Assembly (NCBI GenBank): GCA_031761405.1
Contig: JASEVX010000003.1
Coordinates: 142,236,700-142,300,699 of the forward strand
Source: Serripes groenlandicus
Taxonomy: Eukaryota > Mollusca > Bivalvia > Cardiida > Cardiidae
Direction of reading: 5' to 3'
DNA: 64,000 bases
Shown: positions 11,701 to 23,700 of the stretch, piece by piece
Layout: each line of letters opens with the position of its first letter
Position numbering within the stretch: the stretch's first letter is position 1
Translations under genes and position numbers: made by a program
Notes under the pieces: model-generated
Database searches by the model: none
Told to the model about the DNA's origin: nothing
The model's input: the letters and a program-made list of their open reading frames with translations, nothing else

Positions 11701-14700
11701 ACACGCCTTTTGTGGTATATCCTGTATCCCGTAAAACAATAGACAAGCAGAAGCATCTGATTCATTAGAGCTAGTAAACCCTTTTCCACATAGAACAAAT
11801 AACTTTGAGCTGATCTTGGCAAATATATGGAACATTTTATAGATAAAGGCATACCTATTAAACAGAAATGAAAACACTTGAATGAACAAGAAATTTCTCA
11901 TGATGACTAATTTCTCCTTGTACCACAATGTTTTCAAAAGTTGTCTGCTGCATCAGAAAGTGTCTGTATGTGGAAAATAGGTCATAATTATTTATCATAG
12001 AACAAATAACTTTGAGCTGATCTTGGCAAATATATGGAACATTTTATAGATAAAGGCATACCTATTAAACAGAAATGAAAACACTTGAATGAACAAGAAA
12101 TTTCTCATGATGACTAATTTCTCCTTGTACCACAATGTTTTCAAAAGTTGTCTGCTGCATCAGAAAGTGTCTGTATGTGGAAAAAAGGTCATAATTATTT
12201 AATCTCAAAATGTGCTTATTAGATACCGGTAGTTAAATTTTGCAGATTTATTGATTTCTAAAATAGGAATGGAATAGGTTTGCTCAATCGTTATCACATA
12301 TAATTAACCCTTTCCCTCATACGACAATTCTGCAGCAGACAACTTGTTTTGCCAAAAAATAGAAAATCTTTATAATTGAATGGATAACCTATGACTAAAA
12401 GTGGAAAACATTGTGGCAAAAGGAGAAATTGCACGTTTTGTGCAATTTCTTCTTTTGTTGCTATGTTTTCCAAATAGCCGTCTGCTGCAGAGGCGTCAGA
12501 AAGCGTCTATAAGAGGGAAAGGGATAAATCATTAGCTCTTTCTCACATGCAGACACACTTTGAGGCATCTGCAGCAGACATCTTTAGAAAACGTATTGGC
12601 AAAAGGAGAAATAGCTCATAATGAGCAATTCCGCCTTTTGCGACAATATTTCCAACTCCATTAAATAATTTCACTTTCATTTTTTAGAGGTTTTCAACAT
12701 GTTTGCCTACATGTTTTTCAAAGTTGTCTGTTGCAGCAGATTTGTTGTGTGTAGGAAAATGTTTACAAGGGTTCTGCATACTGTAGATGTTAGATTAATT
12801 TTCGCTTATATCGCTAATTCATAATCATCTGAATCATGTCCAGGATTTCTAGATATCTAGATGTTATAACTATACATTAATGGTCTTAACTTATTTGTAA
12901 CAGGTAGATTGCATTCTACCATGAGTATTAACGACTTGGTACATTTACAAACCAGTTATGCATTAAAATAATTTCTTTCACACATAGCCTCTCGATAAAT
13001 AGGTTGTTTTAACAATTAAGCTTGTCAATGTCTGTACTAGTACCCTATGAAATTCTATTGTTAAATTAATTTTAAATGTAGTCTCCATTTCACACTTAAA
13101 ACTGGTAAGTGATAACAGATAAGAATTACGAAATACCTTTCCATTGACTGTGCATTCGACCAGTGGGATGATAATGTTGCACGTTTCCGTTTTTTGACGA
13201 AACGGATGTCGAAAATTCATGAATACACAAATTTAAAAAAAAAAGCTATTTTGTACAAAAATAGCAAAACTTTGATTTGCTAATTCAAAGTGTTTTACAG
13301 TAATTTAAACAATTTGGAACATCTATCATAGATATTATAAATTATCTATAAAACTACAACAAAGTGGGAACTTATTACTTGAGTTATTAGTCGCCGGGCA
13401 GAAGCCCGCGACTTCTATTTTTAATAGCTTTTCGGAAATCACATGGGAGGGCGGCTTATTATTAGAAAGAAACAAATCTAGATGATTTGAACATATTACA
13501 ATTGTGGCTGTTTACGAACACTAATAAATGACACATCTAAAATGAAATAAATATTCCGATTTTTTAATGTTTGCAGTTTTTTTTTATTTCACTCGCATTT
13601 AAGTTTTTTGTCTTATTTACGAAGACAAAAGTGGTCCCTTCAAGACGTGAACCAACACCCCCTAATGCAGACTCTTATGTGTCATCATTGAGGTCAATTT
13701 CGGATTCTCCTTTTAATAGCAATTTTAACTTACTAAATATTGTTTTCATGTTCAAAGAGATGTCTTGATTTGTGTAGAATTCATTTAATAATGTTAATCC
13801 ATGAATATCTAAAGTAGGAACTGTTTCTAAGCTAAATATAGACCCTATTCTGTTGTGTAGGTTCGTGACCTTTAACATCGATTTTCGCGCATGCGCATTT
13901 CGATATGAAAAAGCGAGTGATATTATTTTATTTTAGACAAGTACAAGACGAATGTTTGACGCAAAGCGTCAAAGAGAAGCCGCAATATTTCGTTGTACAT
14001 GTAGAAATAAGAAAAAAAGAACATTTTTAAATCCACAAACAATAGAACAATTTAAACTGTAGACGGTAATGCTGATATATTTCTCCTTTTGAAGACTTTT
14101 GTTTTCTTCAAATTACCTCCCTTTAAAGCAATACCAGGATATTTACCTTGTGATTCGAATAAGATTGACAAACATTGAAATTATATGAATGAATACTATT
14201 ATTTAAATAAGTAACAACAGCAAAATTAAATTTAAGCCAAGATAAATGTGTACACATTTCGTTAATTTGTTATAGATACCCTAATGTATAGGTATGCATA
14301 TAAAATTTATAAGCAAATGTTTTCATTTCAACGTTCCTAATGTTTGAATAGACTAAGGAAAGTCAAGAATACATAAATAAATCAATGCAGTCTTTTCCGG
14401 CGACATTGATGCCTTGCATCAACTTTCTCTTGTTGATATATGATATACAAACTATTACAATTTCGAAGATGTAAGAACGCTATGAGAGCATGTTTAACAT
14501 GTATATGAGCTGAAACAGAATACTTAGTTAATCCATAAATGCGTATTATGAAATACTTTTTACAACTTTAAACATTTATCATAGATTTAGGACGGGCTGA
14601 CACTATGCCAGTGTCAAAGCATCACCACCACCATCATGATGATCACCACCATCATGATCACCATCATGATAAGCATCATGTTGACCCGGGTATGATCTTG

Positions 14701-17700
14701 CAATATCAGATTTTTTATGTGCTTAACAGGAATAAAGGAACTTTTTCTCAATGTCTCAAGACTCCAGATAGGAATGTTTGTTTTCTCTATCCTTTTTACA
14801 CTATTGGTCCATATTTAGCCTTTCCCCACATGAAGACGATTTTTGAAAACATTGTGGAAAAAGGGCAAAGTGGTCATAATGAGTAATTTTCAAATATTTT
14901 CAACTTTAGTCAATAATAATACTTTCATTTAGAAAGATTTTTTCCATATTTTGTCCAGATGCTTTAACCCTTTCCCACATACAAAAAATCTGCAGCTGAT
15001 GACTTTGAAAACATCTAGGCAAAAACATGGATGGTAAAGTATAATTACTGAAAAAAGTTGAAAACATTGTGGCAAAAGATGAAATTGCTTATTTTGAGCA
15101 TTTTCTCCTTTTGTCACAATGTTTTCAAAAGACGTCTGCTGTACATGCGTCAGAAAGCGTCTATGTGTGGGAAAGAGTTAATGAGTACCAAATGTATAAG
15201 GAATGTGACCCTTCATGTAGAATTCATCATTCCTATCTGCAGTCAATTTTCAATTTAATCATTTTCCTCATAATCTTTTGACTTCTTCGATACCCTTACG
15301 TAAATAAGTTCAATAGTACATTGAAGATAAGTGATATTGTTCACACATATGGTTCATATCTCTGTGAACTGTCTGTCACACATGTATTTATTGATATAGT
15401 AACCCTTTCCCACATACACCAAATCTGCAGCAGACGACTCAGAAATCATCCAGGCAAAATTATGGAAATTCTCCATAAGGTTAAAGTTTAATCATGGAAA
15501 AAAGTTGAAAACATTGTGGCAAAAGGAGAAATTGTTCATCATGAGCAAATTTCTGTTTGCTACACTGTTTTCAAAAGTCGTCTGCTGCAGAGGCGTGACA
15601 GAAAGCGTCTATATTTGGGAAAGAGTTTAGACAAATATTTGTATTTCTAAACTGCAATAAAAGCGCGAAGTTCAAATTATGGGGGAACTGCATCTACTTT
15701 AATTCTTTCTATGTTAACTCCGATTTCACAAACCTTGAAAATACATGTTTTCATTAATTATGAGCATTTTTTATTAATTATAAAATCCATTAACCCATTT
15801 CCACATATAACAAATCTGCAGCACAGAGGATATTGTGTGAGTAATTCTCCTTTAGCCGCAATGTTTTCTAAAGACGCTTACTGCAGATTTGTTACCATTT
15901 CCTGCATAATCAAAGATTATAAACAGTTTCAGCATCATGCAAGTTTTTCATATTATGTTGAAACTATATAATTTATGCTTCTTGTTTTTTTCTAAACCTG
16001 ATTTGAAGGATAAACATGTATATTCAATGTCTTAGAAAGTATTTGTTAGAAAAGTTGGATTGTCAGAGTTTGTTATTTCATATATTCATGTTTTGGTAAC
16101 CCCTGGTGGAATTTTTGGCTCAGGGATAAATCATGTAGCTGTTTCTTCTCTCTCCTCAATCTTCGTCTATTCTGAAAATTAATCATGTTGTGATGGCACC
16201 TAGCTGTTCACCTTTTCAAGTGGTCATTAAAGAATGATTTTATTCCGTAATGTCACTTGAAATAATTTTATTTTATCGACAAGAAAACTCATTTTCCAAC
16301 ATTAGTCAGCATAGCTCAGTACATGTTGGTATCTCTTTGTTATGTTCTGTAGAACTCAATTTCATACAGTCACAATCCCAACGTCCAATACTTAGAAATT
16401 AAATTAAAATAGGACTGTTAAACAAACTTCCATTTAATATAAATAGGCTTAAATCATTGCAATAATAATATTAATTGTAGTTTTTTCTTTTGAAATCATA
16501 GCTAGATGTAGAAATTTTACTTAACCCTTTCCCTCATATAGACTCTTTCTGATGCTGTGTAGCAGACGGCTTTTTGAAAACATAGCGACAAAAGAAGAAA
16601 TTGCACAAAACGTGCAATTTCTCCTTTTGCCACAATATTTTCCACTTTTTTGTCATAGGTTATCCATTCAATTATGGAGATTTTCTGTTTTTTGACGAAA
16701 TACGTTCAAAGTCGTCTGCTGCAGAATTGCCGTATGAGGGAAATGGTTAAATTTTTGCTCTCCTACTTTTACTACACAAACAGTTTCATTATATCCCCAC
16801 AAACAAAGTTATCAACATTCATGAACTGAAGATTGCACAAGACATATTTTTGGATCATATCTATTCAAGCATATGAGAGTTATCTCCTATTGAATTTTCA
16901 CTAATTAATTCTATCATAGCAGTTTGTGAGGGTATTAAGTGATCGTTAGTGACAGTTGTTTATATTATTGGAAAAACATGTTTGTTTTAATTATTATATT
17001 GACAAGGAAGAGGCTGATGGTATGTGAATGATTTAGACATTATTATTCAGCTCATTATGCCAGAAGTAGAACATAGCAATGAGTATGGGGTTAGTTCCAC
17101 AAATAATTATCATATTTGCAACAATAACAAGAAAGCCTGTCTTACTTTCTACAGATCTCCTTAGGAAGCAGGAAAGAGATATGTACGAAAAACACCAATC
17201 TCTCGAGAGACTAGAAAGGCAGAAATTAATGAGTCAAGAAAGCAGAGATGGAAGAACTAAACGCTACGAAACATTTAAACCCAAGAAGGATTCTGGTATG
17301 GCCATTGTTCTTCTTTAATGTGAGAAAAAACAAGGCTTATATCCATTTCTTCCTTTTCTTTAAACATAAAACCTTTGTCCTGCTGTCAGTTATCATGCCC
17401 TCCGCCCCTGTAGTAGCCCTGTCCCACATACAACACATTCTGCAGCAGACAATCTTGAAACCATGTTGGCAAAAATGTTGAAAACTTAAATTAGGTATAG
17501 CCATTGAATAGCAGATGCGTCATACTGCATTGCATCTATATGTGGGAAAGGGTTATACAATGCAGATCTGCTATCTAAGCGTTATCTGCAATGTTTGGTT
17601 ATTTGATTTATTGATATATTTCATAAACTCATTCCAGCATGCATCAAAAAACGCAACAGACAACTTTGAAATCATCTGCGCAAAAGATATGGAAAATCTC

Positions 17701-20700
17701 CATTACTGAAAGTATAATTATTCAATTAAATTGAAATATTGTGGTATAAATGGAGAAATTACTCATCTTGAGTAATTTCTAATTTTTCACAATGTTTTTA
17801 AAAATTGTTTGCTGCAGATGCATCTTTAAATGCATCTGCAAGTGGATATGCTTTAAAGTCTGTAAATGTTTGAAACTTTAAAGGTAAACAAAGTAATTTT
17901 CTAAATTAAGGAAGCAATATAGGGGTCAGCATTCTAGGTATCTTATCAAATCGCTGTAAGTCATGCAGAATAAATATTATTTTTGTACAAGGAAATCATT
18001 TTTAATTTGCTCTGAAAGTCCTTAATTGTCTATATATATATATAATTTTTCTACTGGAAAATTTCATTGAAAAATATATCACTTAATTTGCTCACAGCAT
18101 TCTCTGACTAGTGTTAAACAATTATGGTTTTAGAAGGTGTACACTTCTTATGCAATACACATTCACACAAAAATACTTTGATAGAAACGGGTTTCTTGTA
18201 ATATGTTCCTTTCTTTTAACCCCCCTTTCCCACACATGACAAATCTGCAGCAGACGACTTTGAAAACATTTGAACAAAAATATAGAAAATGTCTATAGAG
18301 GAAAGTAGGATTAATGAATAGATTTGAAAACATTGTGGCAAAAGGAGAAATTGCTCATTATGAGCAATTTCTCCTTTTGCTGCAATTTTTTCAAAAGTCA
18401 CCTGCTGCAGAGGTGTCTAGAGGCGTCTGTATGTGGTAAAGGGTTAACCTTTTCCCACATACAGCAAATTTGCAGCAGACGACTTTGAAAACAATCATAC
18501 AAAAACATGGAAAGTCTATAAATGAATGCATAATTACTGAGACAAAAGTTGAAAACAATTAGTGGCAAAAAGTGAAATTGCTTTTTCTCTTTTTTTGTGA
18601 CAATGTTTTCAAAAGTCTTCTGCTGCAGTTGCGTTAGAATGTCTACAAGTGGGCATGGGTTAACCACATATAAATATGGAGTTTTAACCCTTTCCCTCAT
18701 ATAGACGCTTTCTGACGCCTCAGCAGCAGACAGCTTTTTGAAAACATATTGACAAAAGAAGAAATTGCTCAAAAGGAGCAATTTCTCCTTTAGACACAAT
18801 GTTTTCCACTTTTAGACATAGGTTATCCATACAATTTTAGAGATTTTCTATTTTTTGACAAAATATGTTTAAAGTCGTCTGCTGCAAAATTGTCGTATGA
18901 GGGAAAGAGTTAAGTATCATAACAAGATGATTGGCACTCTCCCGATCTTCTTCAAAATATTTTGCTGCAGCATACATAATAGGTTATCAGAGATTTAGAT
19001 GCGGTTCCCCTTCCAATAATGTATGGGTAATTTGCATGCACTAAAATCCTTGTTTCACTCTCAAAATATATGTTGTGGGTACTCAAAAGAATCATAACAT
19101 GGTATATGGTTATGTTGGAAAGATCTGGGGAATAAAATATCTATTTTGGAAAAAGAAGTAAACCAGTTTTGTTATTATTGCAAGATATTAAATTTTTACT
19201 GTGATTATAGAGGAGTTTCTATTTCAAAAATTTGAAATTCTTAACTTTTTAGATTTAAGTGGTAATACATTTAATATGATAATAGATTTAAATCACTTGA
19301 TAATTCAGAATAATATTTCACTATTATTATATTTGTTATGGCAATATCTGCAACTTTAATTACCATTGTGTGAATTTTTCTTACTAACCTAACCTTTCAC
19401 CGATTAATATTTGATCATCCTTAAAAAAAATAACAACGCTTGGAGACAGTGTCACAAAGGTAAACTATTGGCCTCGTGATACAAAAGTTCAATACCAATG
19501 AGAAGAGATCTTCTAACTCATTGAAGTACTGGTTGAGTTGCCAGACTGATCAACTTTCATAATATGCAACTTCTCTTTTTAGCTGTAATGTTCTCTATTC
19601 TTAGTGTTGCCTGCTTTGGAAGAGTGACACATAGAGATAATTTCTCCATCTTTGTCTCTCCCGCAGGCTGTCACATACTGACCTATTGACGGGTGACACA
19701 TAGTGATCATTTCTCCGTCTTTGTCTCTCCTGCAGGCTGTCACATACTGACCTATTGATGGGTGACACATAGTGATCACTTCTCCGTCTTTGTCTCTCCC
19801 GCAGGCTGTCACATACTGAATTATTGAATGGTGACACATAGAGATCCCTTCTACGTCTTTGTCTATCCCGCAGGCTGTCACATACTGACCTATTGACGGG
19901 TGACACATTCAACCTTCAAACACTTTCGTCCATACAGTTACAAATTTGATAATCTTTATAACTTTATAATAGATTGATATATTTGCATAAAATTTCTACT
20001 TTAATTATTTTTTCATAGACTAATTTTTTATTTTTATACTAACTAATGTCTTATTATTTATTGAACATTTATGATTTAAGTTTGTTTAATGTTCTCTCTT
20101 ACTTTTTGCATTCTATAATAATATTCTTGGTTTTCTTTTAATTCATTGAAAGCAATGTCCTTCAAAGGTAGAATTATTTCAAACTATGATGCATGAGCTC
20201 ACTATATATTTCATTCTACTTTCCAATGATGTTGAAATTTTCAAAACTGCCTTGATGGTGCAGGCTGGTTAGAATTTTCGATAACTGCCTTGATGTACTG
20301 CCCTGATTAGAGCATCTTCTGTGAGAGCAGGAAACCAGGGTTAGATGAACTTAGATCACTGGTCACGTCATACCAAAGTCTGTAAAATAAGTAGTAGCTT
20401 GGCTTCCCTCGTTGGGGCTTGACTTAGATGCCCTGGTGTCAGGATAAGTTTACTTGCAATACTTGTAATTTATCCTGGAAATGATGTGATATGACTGAAA
20501 TACTGTTGGTGTAAACCACCATACAAAGAGGAGAACAAAAAAACTAACTTAATTAATACAAAATCAAAATGAAATACTTACTTCTATCGTCACAAGAAAT
20601 TAGTATTGTTTCTGTTTCATGTAAATTAATGTTCTTTGTACAAAAGGGAAGAAGTTTTATTTTTCCAGTTCCTTTTAACTCTTTCCAAAATGCACATGTC

Positions 20701-23700
20701 TTCAGCAGTGCAGCAGACCACATTTGAGAATGTTGTGGCATAAGGAGACATTATTCATAATGAGCAAGTTCTCCTTTTGCCACAATATTTTCAACTATTT
20801 TCAATATTTATACTTTTTTTTCATGGACAGGCATCAAAAGCTTTCTGTGCCAGGATAGTTATGGACCAAAGATGAATATTAAAATGAAAACTATTGAGCC
20901 CATTTTTCAATAAATCACAGATATTTAAAGCTTATTATAACATTTTTGTGTATTATGCAATCAATGTTGATAATCACTCACTTTTCTTATTCTTGAATGC
21001 TAAATGTTCATATAGATTAAATTGAAAAAAGTTAAGCCTTTCCCACTTGCATTTTGACGCAATAGCAGCTGACGACTTTCGAAAACATTGTGGCCAAAGG
21101 TGCAAGAGCAATTTCTCCTTTGGCCACAATGTTTTCAACTTTATTTAACAATTAACTATTTCCCTCATATAGACGCTTTCTGACGCCTCTGCAGCAAACA
21201 GCTTTTTGAAAACATAGTGACAAAAGAAGAAATTGCACAAAACGTGCAATTTCTCCTTTTGCCACAATGTTTTCCACTTTTTGTCATAGGTTATCCATTC
21301 AATTATGGAGATTTTCTATTTTTTGACAAAATACGTTCAAAGGCGTCTGCTGCAGAATTGCTGTATGAGGGAAAGGGTTAAGCTACCTTTTATGGAAATT
21401 TTTCAGGTTTTTGCCACTATGTTTTCGAAGTCGTCTGCTGCAGATTTGTTGTATGTGGGAAAGGGTTAAATTATAAGACCAATATCTTTCTTTTGCCAGA
21501 ATTGTTTTCAAAAGTTGTGTACTGCAGAGTTGACAGAAAGCACCTACATGTGGGAAAGGGTTAAAAGATTGAGACAAATACAAATGAGTAACCTATGAAC
21601 TCCTTTTTCATTTTACAGACGTGCTTATGAGACAGGAGAGAGAGATCCATCAAAGAGAACAACAGTTACGAAATGTAAGTATCACATTAATGCCTTTAGC
21701 CATTTCCCAGATACAGATGCTTTCTGACGCCTCGACAGCAGACGGCTATTTGAAAACATAGTGACAAAAGAAGAAATTGCTCAAAACAAGTAATTTCTCC
21801 TTTTGCCACAATGTTTTCCACTTTTTGTCTTTCGTCTGTTGCAGAATTGTCGTATGTGGGAAAGGGTTAATGCCCTTAACCCTTTAACACATACAGATGC
21901 TTTCTGACTCCTAGACAGCAGACAGCCATTTGAAAACATTGTGACAATAGGAGAAATTGATAAAAACAAACAATTTCTTCTTTTGTCAAAATGTTTTCGC
22001 CTTGATTTCTTCAAAGTCGTCTTCTGCAGAATTGTTGTATGTGGGAAAGGATTCGTTGTTTTGCTTCCATCATACAACAATCTGCATCAGATGGGAAAAA
22101 AATGAAAAATCTCTTTAACCCTTTCCCCCATATATAGACGCTTTCCGACGCCTCTGCAGCAGACGGCTTTTTGAAAACATAGTGACAAAAGAAGAAATTG
22201 CACAAAACGTGCAATTTCTCCTTTTGCCACTATGTTTTCCACTTTTTGTCATGGGTTATCCATTCAATTATGGAGATTTTCTATGTTTTGACAAAATACG
22301 TTCAAAGTCGTCTGCTGTAGAATTGTCGTATGAGGGTAAGGGTTAAATGAAAGAATGATTATTGAAAAGAGTTGAAAACTTTGTGGCAAATGAAGAAATG
22401 ATCTTTAAATAACATCCTTTTTGTATTTAATATGAATTGTATTAATACATATTTAAATAATATTTATATTAAATTATTCCTATTGTTGAAAAATATGGCC
22501 AATAGGGGGGGGGCTGGGACTCATTTTCCTGATATGTTTAGAGTAAAACCTTTGAAGAGTAAATCAAAGTGAGCAATATAGGACCATCTTGGTCCTCTTG
22601 TCATCTCCCTTTTGGTTGAGATTTGTGATACGGTCTTTTGCCTAAACCTAAGAAGACATGACCGTGTAACTTTGAGCACTAATCTGACATAATTGGATTT
22701 AATGCGAGGATGTTAATTCTATCCTGCATTTTGCATAGTTTGATGGCCCCCCAATGCTTATGCCCGCAGCTGGAATGCCCGGTCGGTCCATATACAGACA
22801 CGAGCAGGTACTGTTTATCACGGATGAACCAGCGCAGATGACTCTTTTTTTATTGAAACTTTTTTAATGGGAGTAAATTTGCCTATAAAACATCCCATGT
22901 CTTACAAAGCTTTCCCACATACAGACACTTTCCGATGCCTCTACAGCAGACGACTTTTGAAAATGAGCAATTTCTCCTTTTGCCTTTATGTTTTCAACTC
23001 TATTTAACAATCACTCTCATTTATGGAGAATTTTCAATTTTTGCCAATATGTTTTTAGAAGTCATCTGCTGCAGATTTGTTGTATCTGGGCAAGGGTTAA
23101 AAAAAACTCTTGTGAAAAGATAAGTAGTAGTATAGGCTTTTCTATTTCAGTAGAAAATGCCATACAACTTCTATCCCAATTAGCTGGTACTCTACTGTCT
23201 CTGTCACATGTCACTGTCACTTGACAGTCAATGTTTGGAATAATATGTTACCCCTTTCCCACATACAACCAATCTGCAGCAGACTACTTTGAAAACATTT
23301 AGGCAAAAGCACAGAAAATCCTTTTAAATGAAAGAACAATAATTAAATAGAGTTAAGAACCGATTATGGTGACAAAAGGAGAAATTGCTTGTTTTGAGCA
23401 ATTTCTTCTTTTGTTACCATGTTTTAAAAAAGCTGTCTGCTGTAGAGGCGTCAGAAAGCATCTATATGAGGGAAAGGGTTAAAGAAGTTTCTACATCAAA
23501 TAAAAACAAAATTTATTTTGATGAAAAAAAACTGATCTCATTTGATGAGACAGTAGGGCACCGACTAAATAATGTGTTCAATGGAGAAGTGTCGGGTGAT
23601 ACAGGGTTAAGTTGCATCCACAAGCAGTGAAGACTCGGGGGGAAAGCCTGCTTACATGTACAGTCTTCCAAGAGCTTACATATAAAAGAGCTGAGATATA

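Larger units (their letters stand above)
12780..14600. other. MITE-poor island in intron 4
   Basis: Nearly 1.8 kb without recognisable TTAA MITEs, unlike the rest of the introns. It includes a GC-containing patch at 13390-13455 (GCCGGGCAGAAGCCCGCGAC), a GCGCATGCGC palindrome, and the small minus-strand frame at 13675-13878. Confidence 0.5.

Noticed and set aside
12978..13220. Minus-strand frame starting MNFRHPFRQKTETCN with a possible donor GTATTT
   Set aside because: No acceptor AG or promoter signal is seen in front of it and no linking exon. It may belong to the same possible nested gene as 13675-13878, but the evidence is too thin to call.
19579..19912. Two overlapping minus-strand frames of about 100 codons with 23-residue repeats
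   Set aside because: The 69-bp minisatellite unit is a multiple of three, so frames stay open by arithmetic. No start context, splice sites or non-repeat coding sequence.
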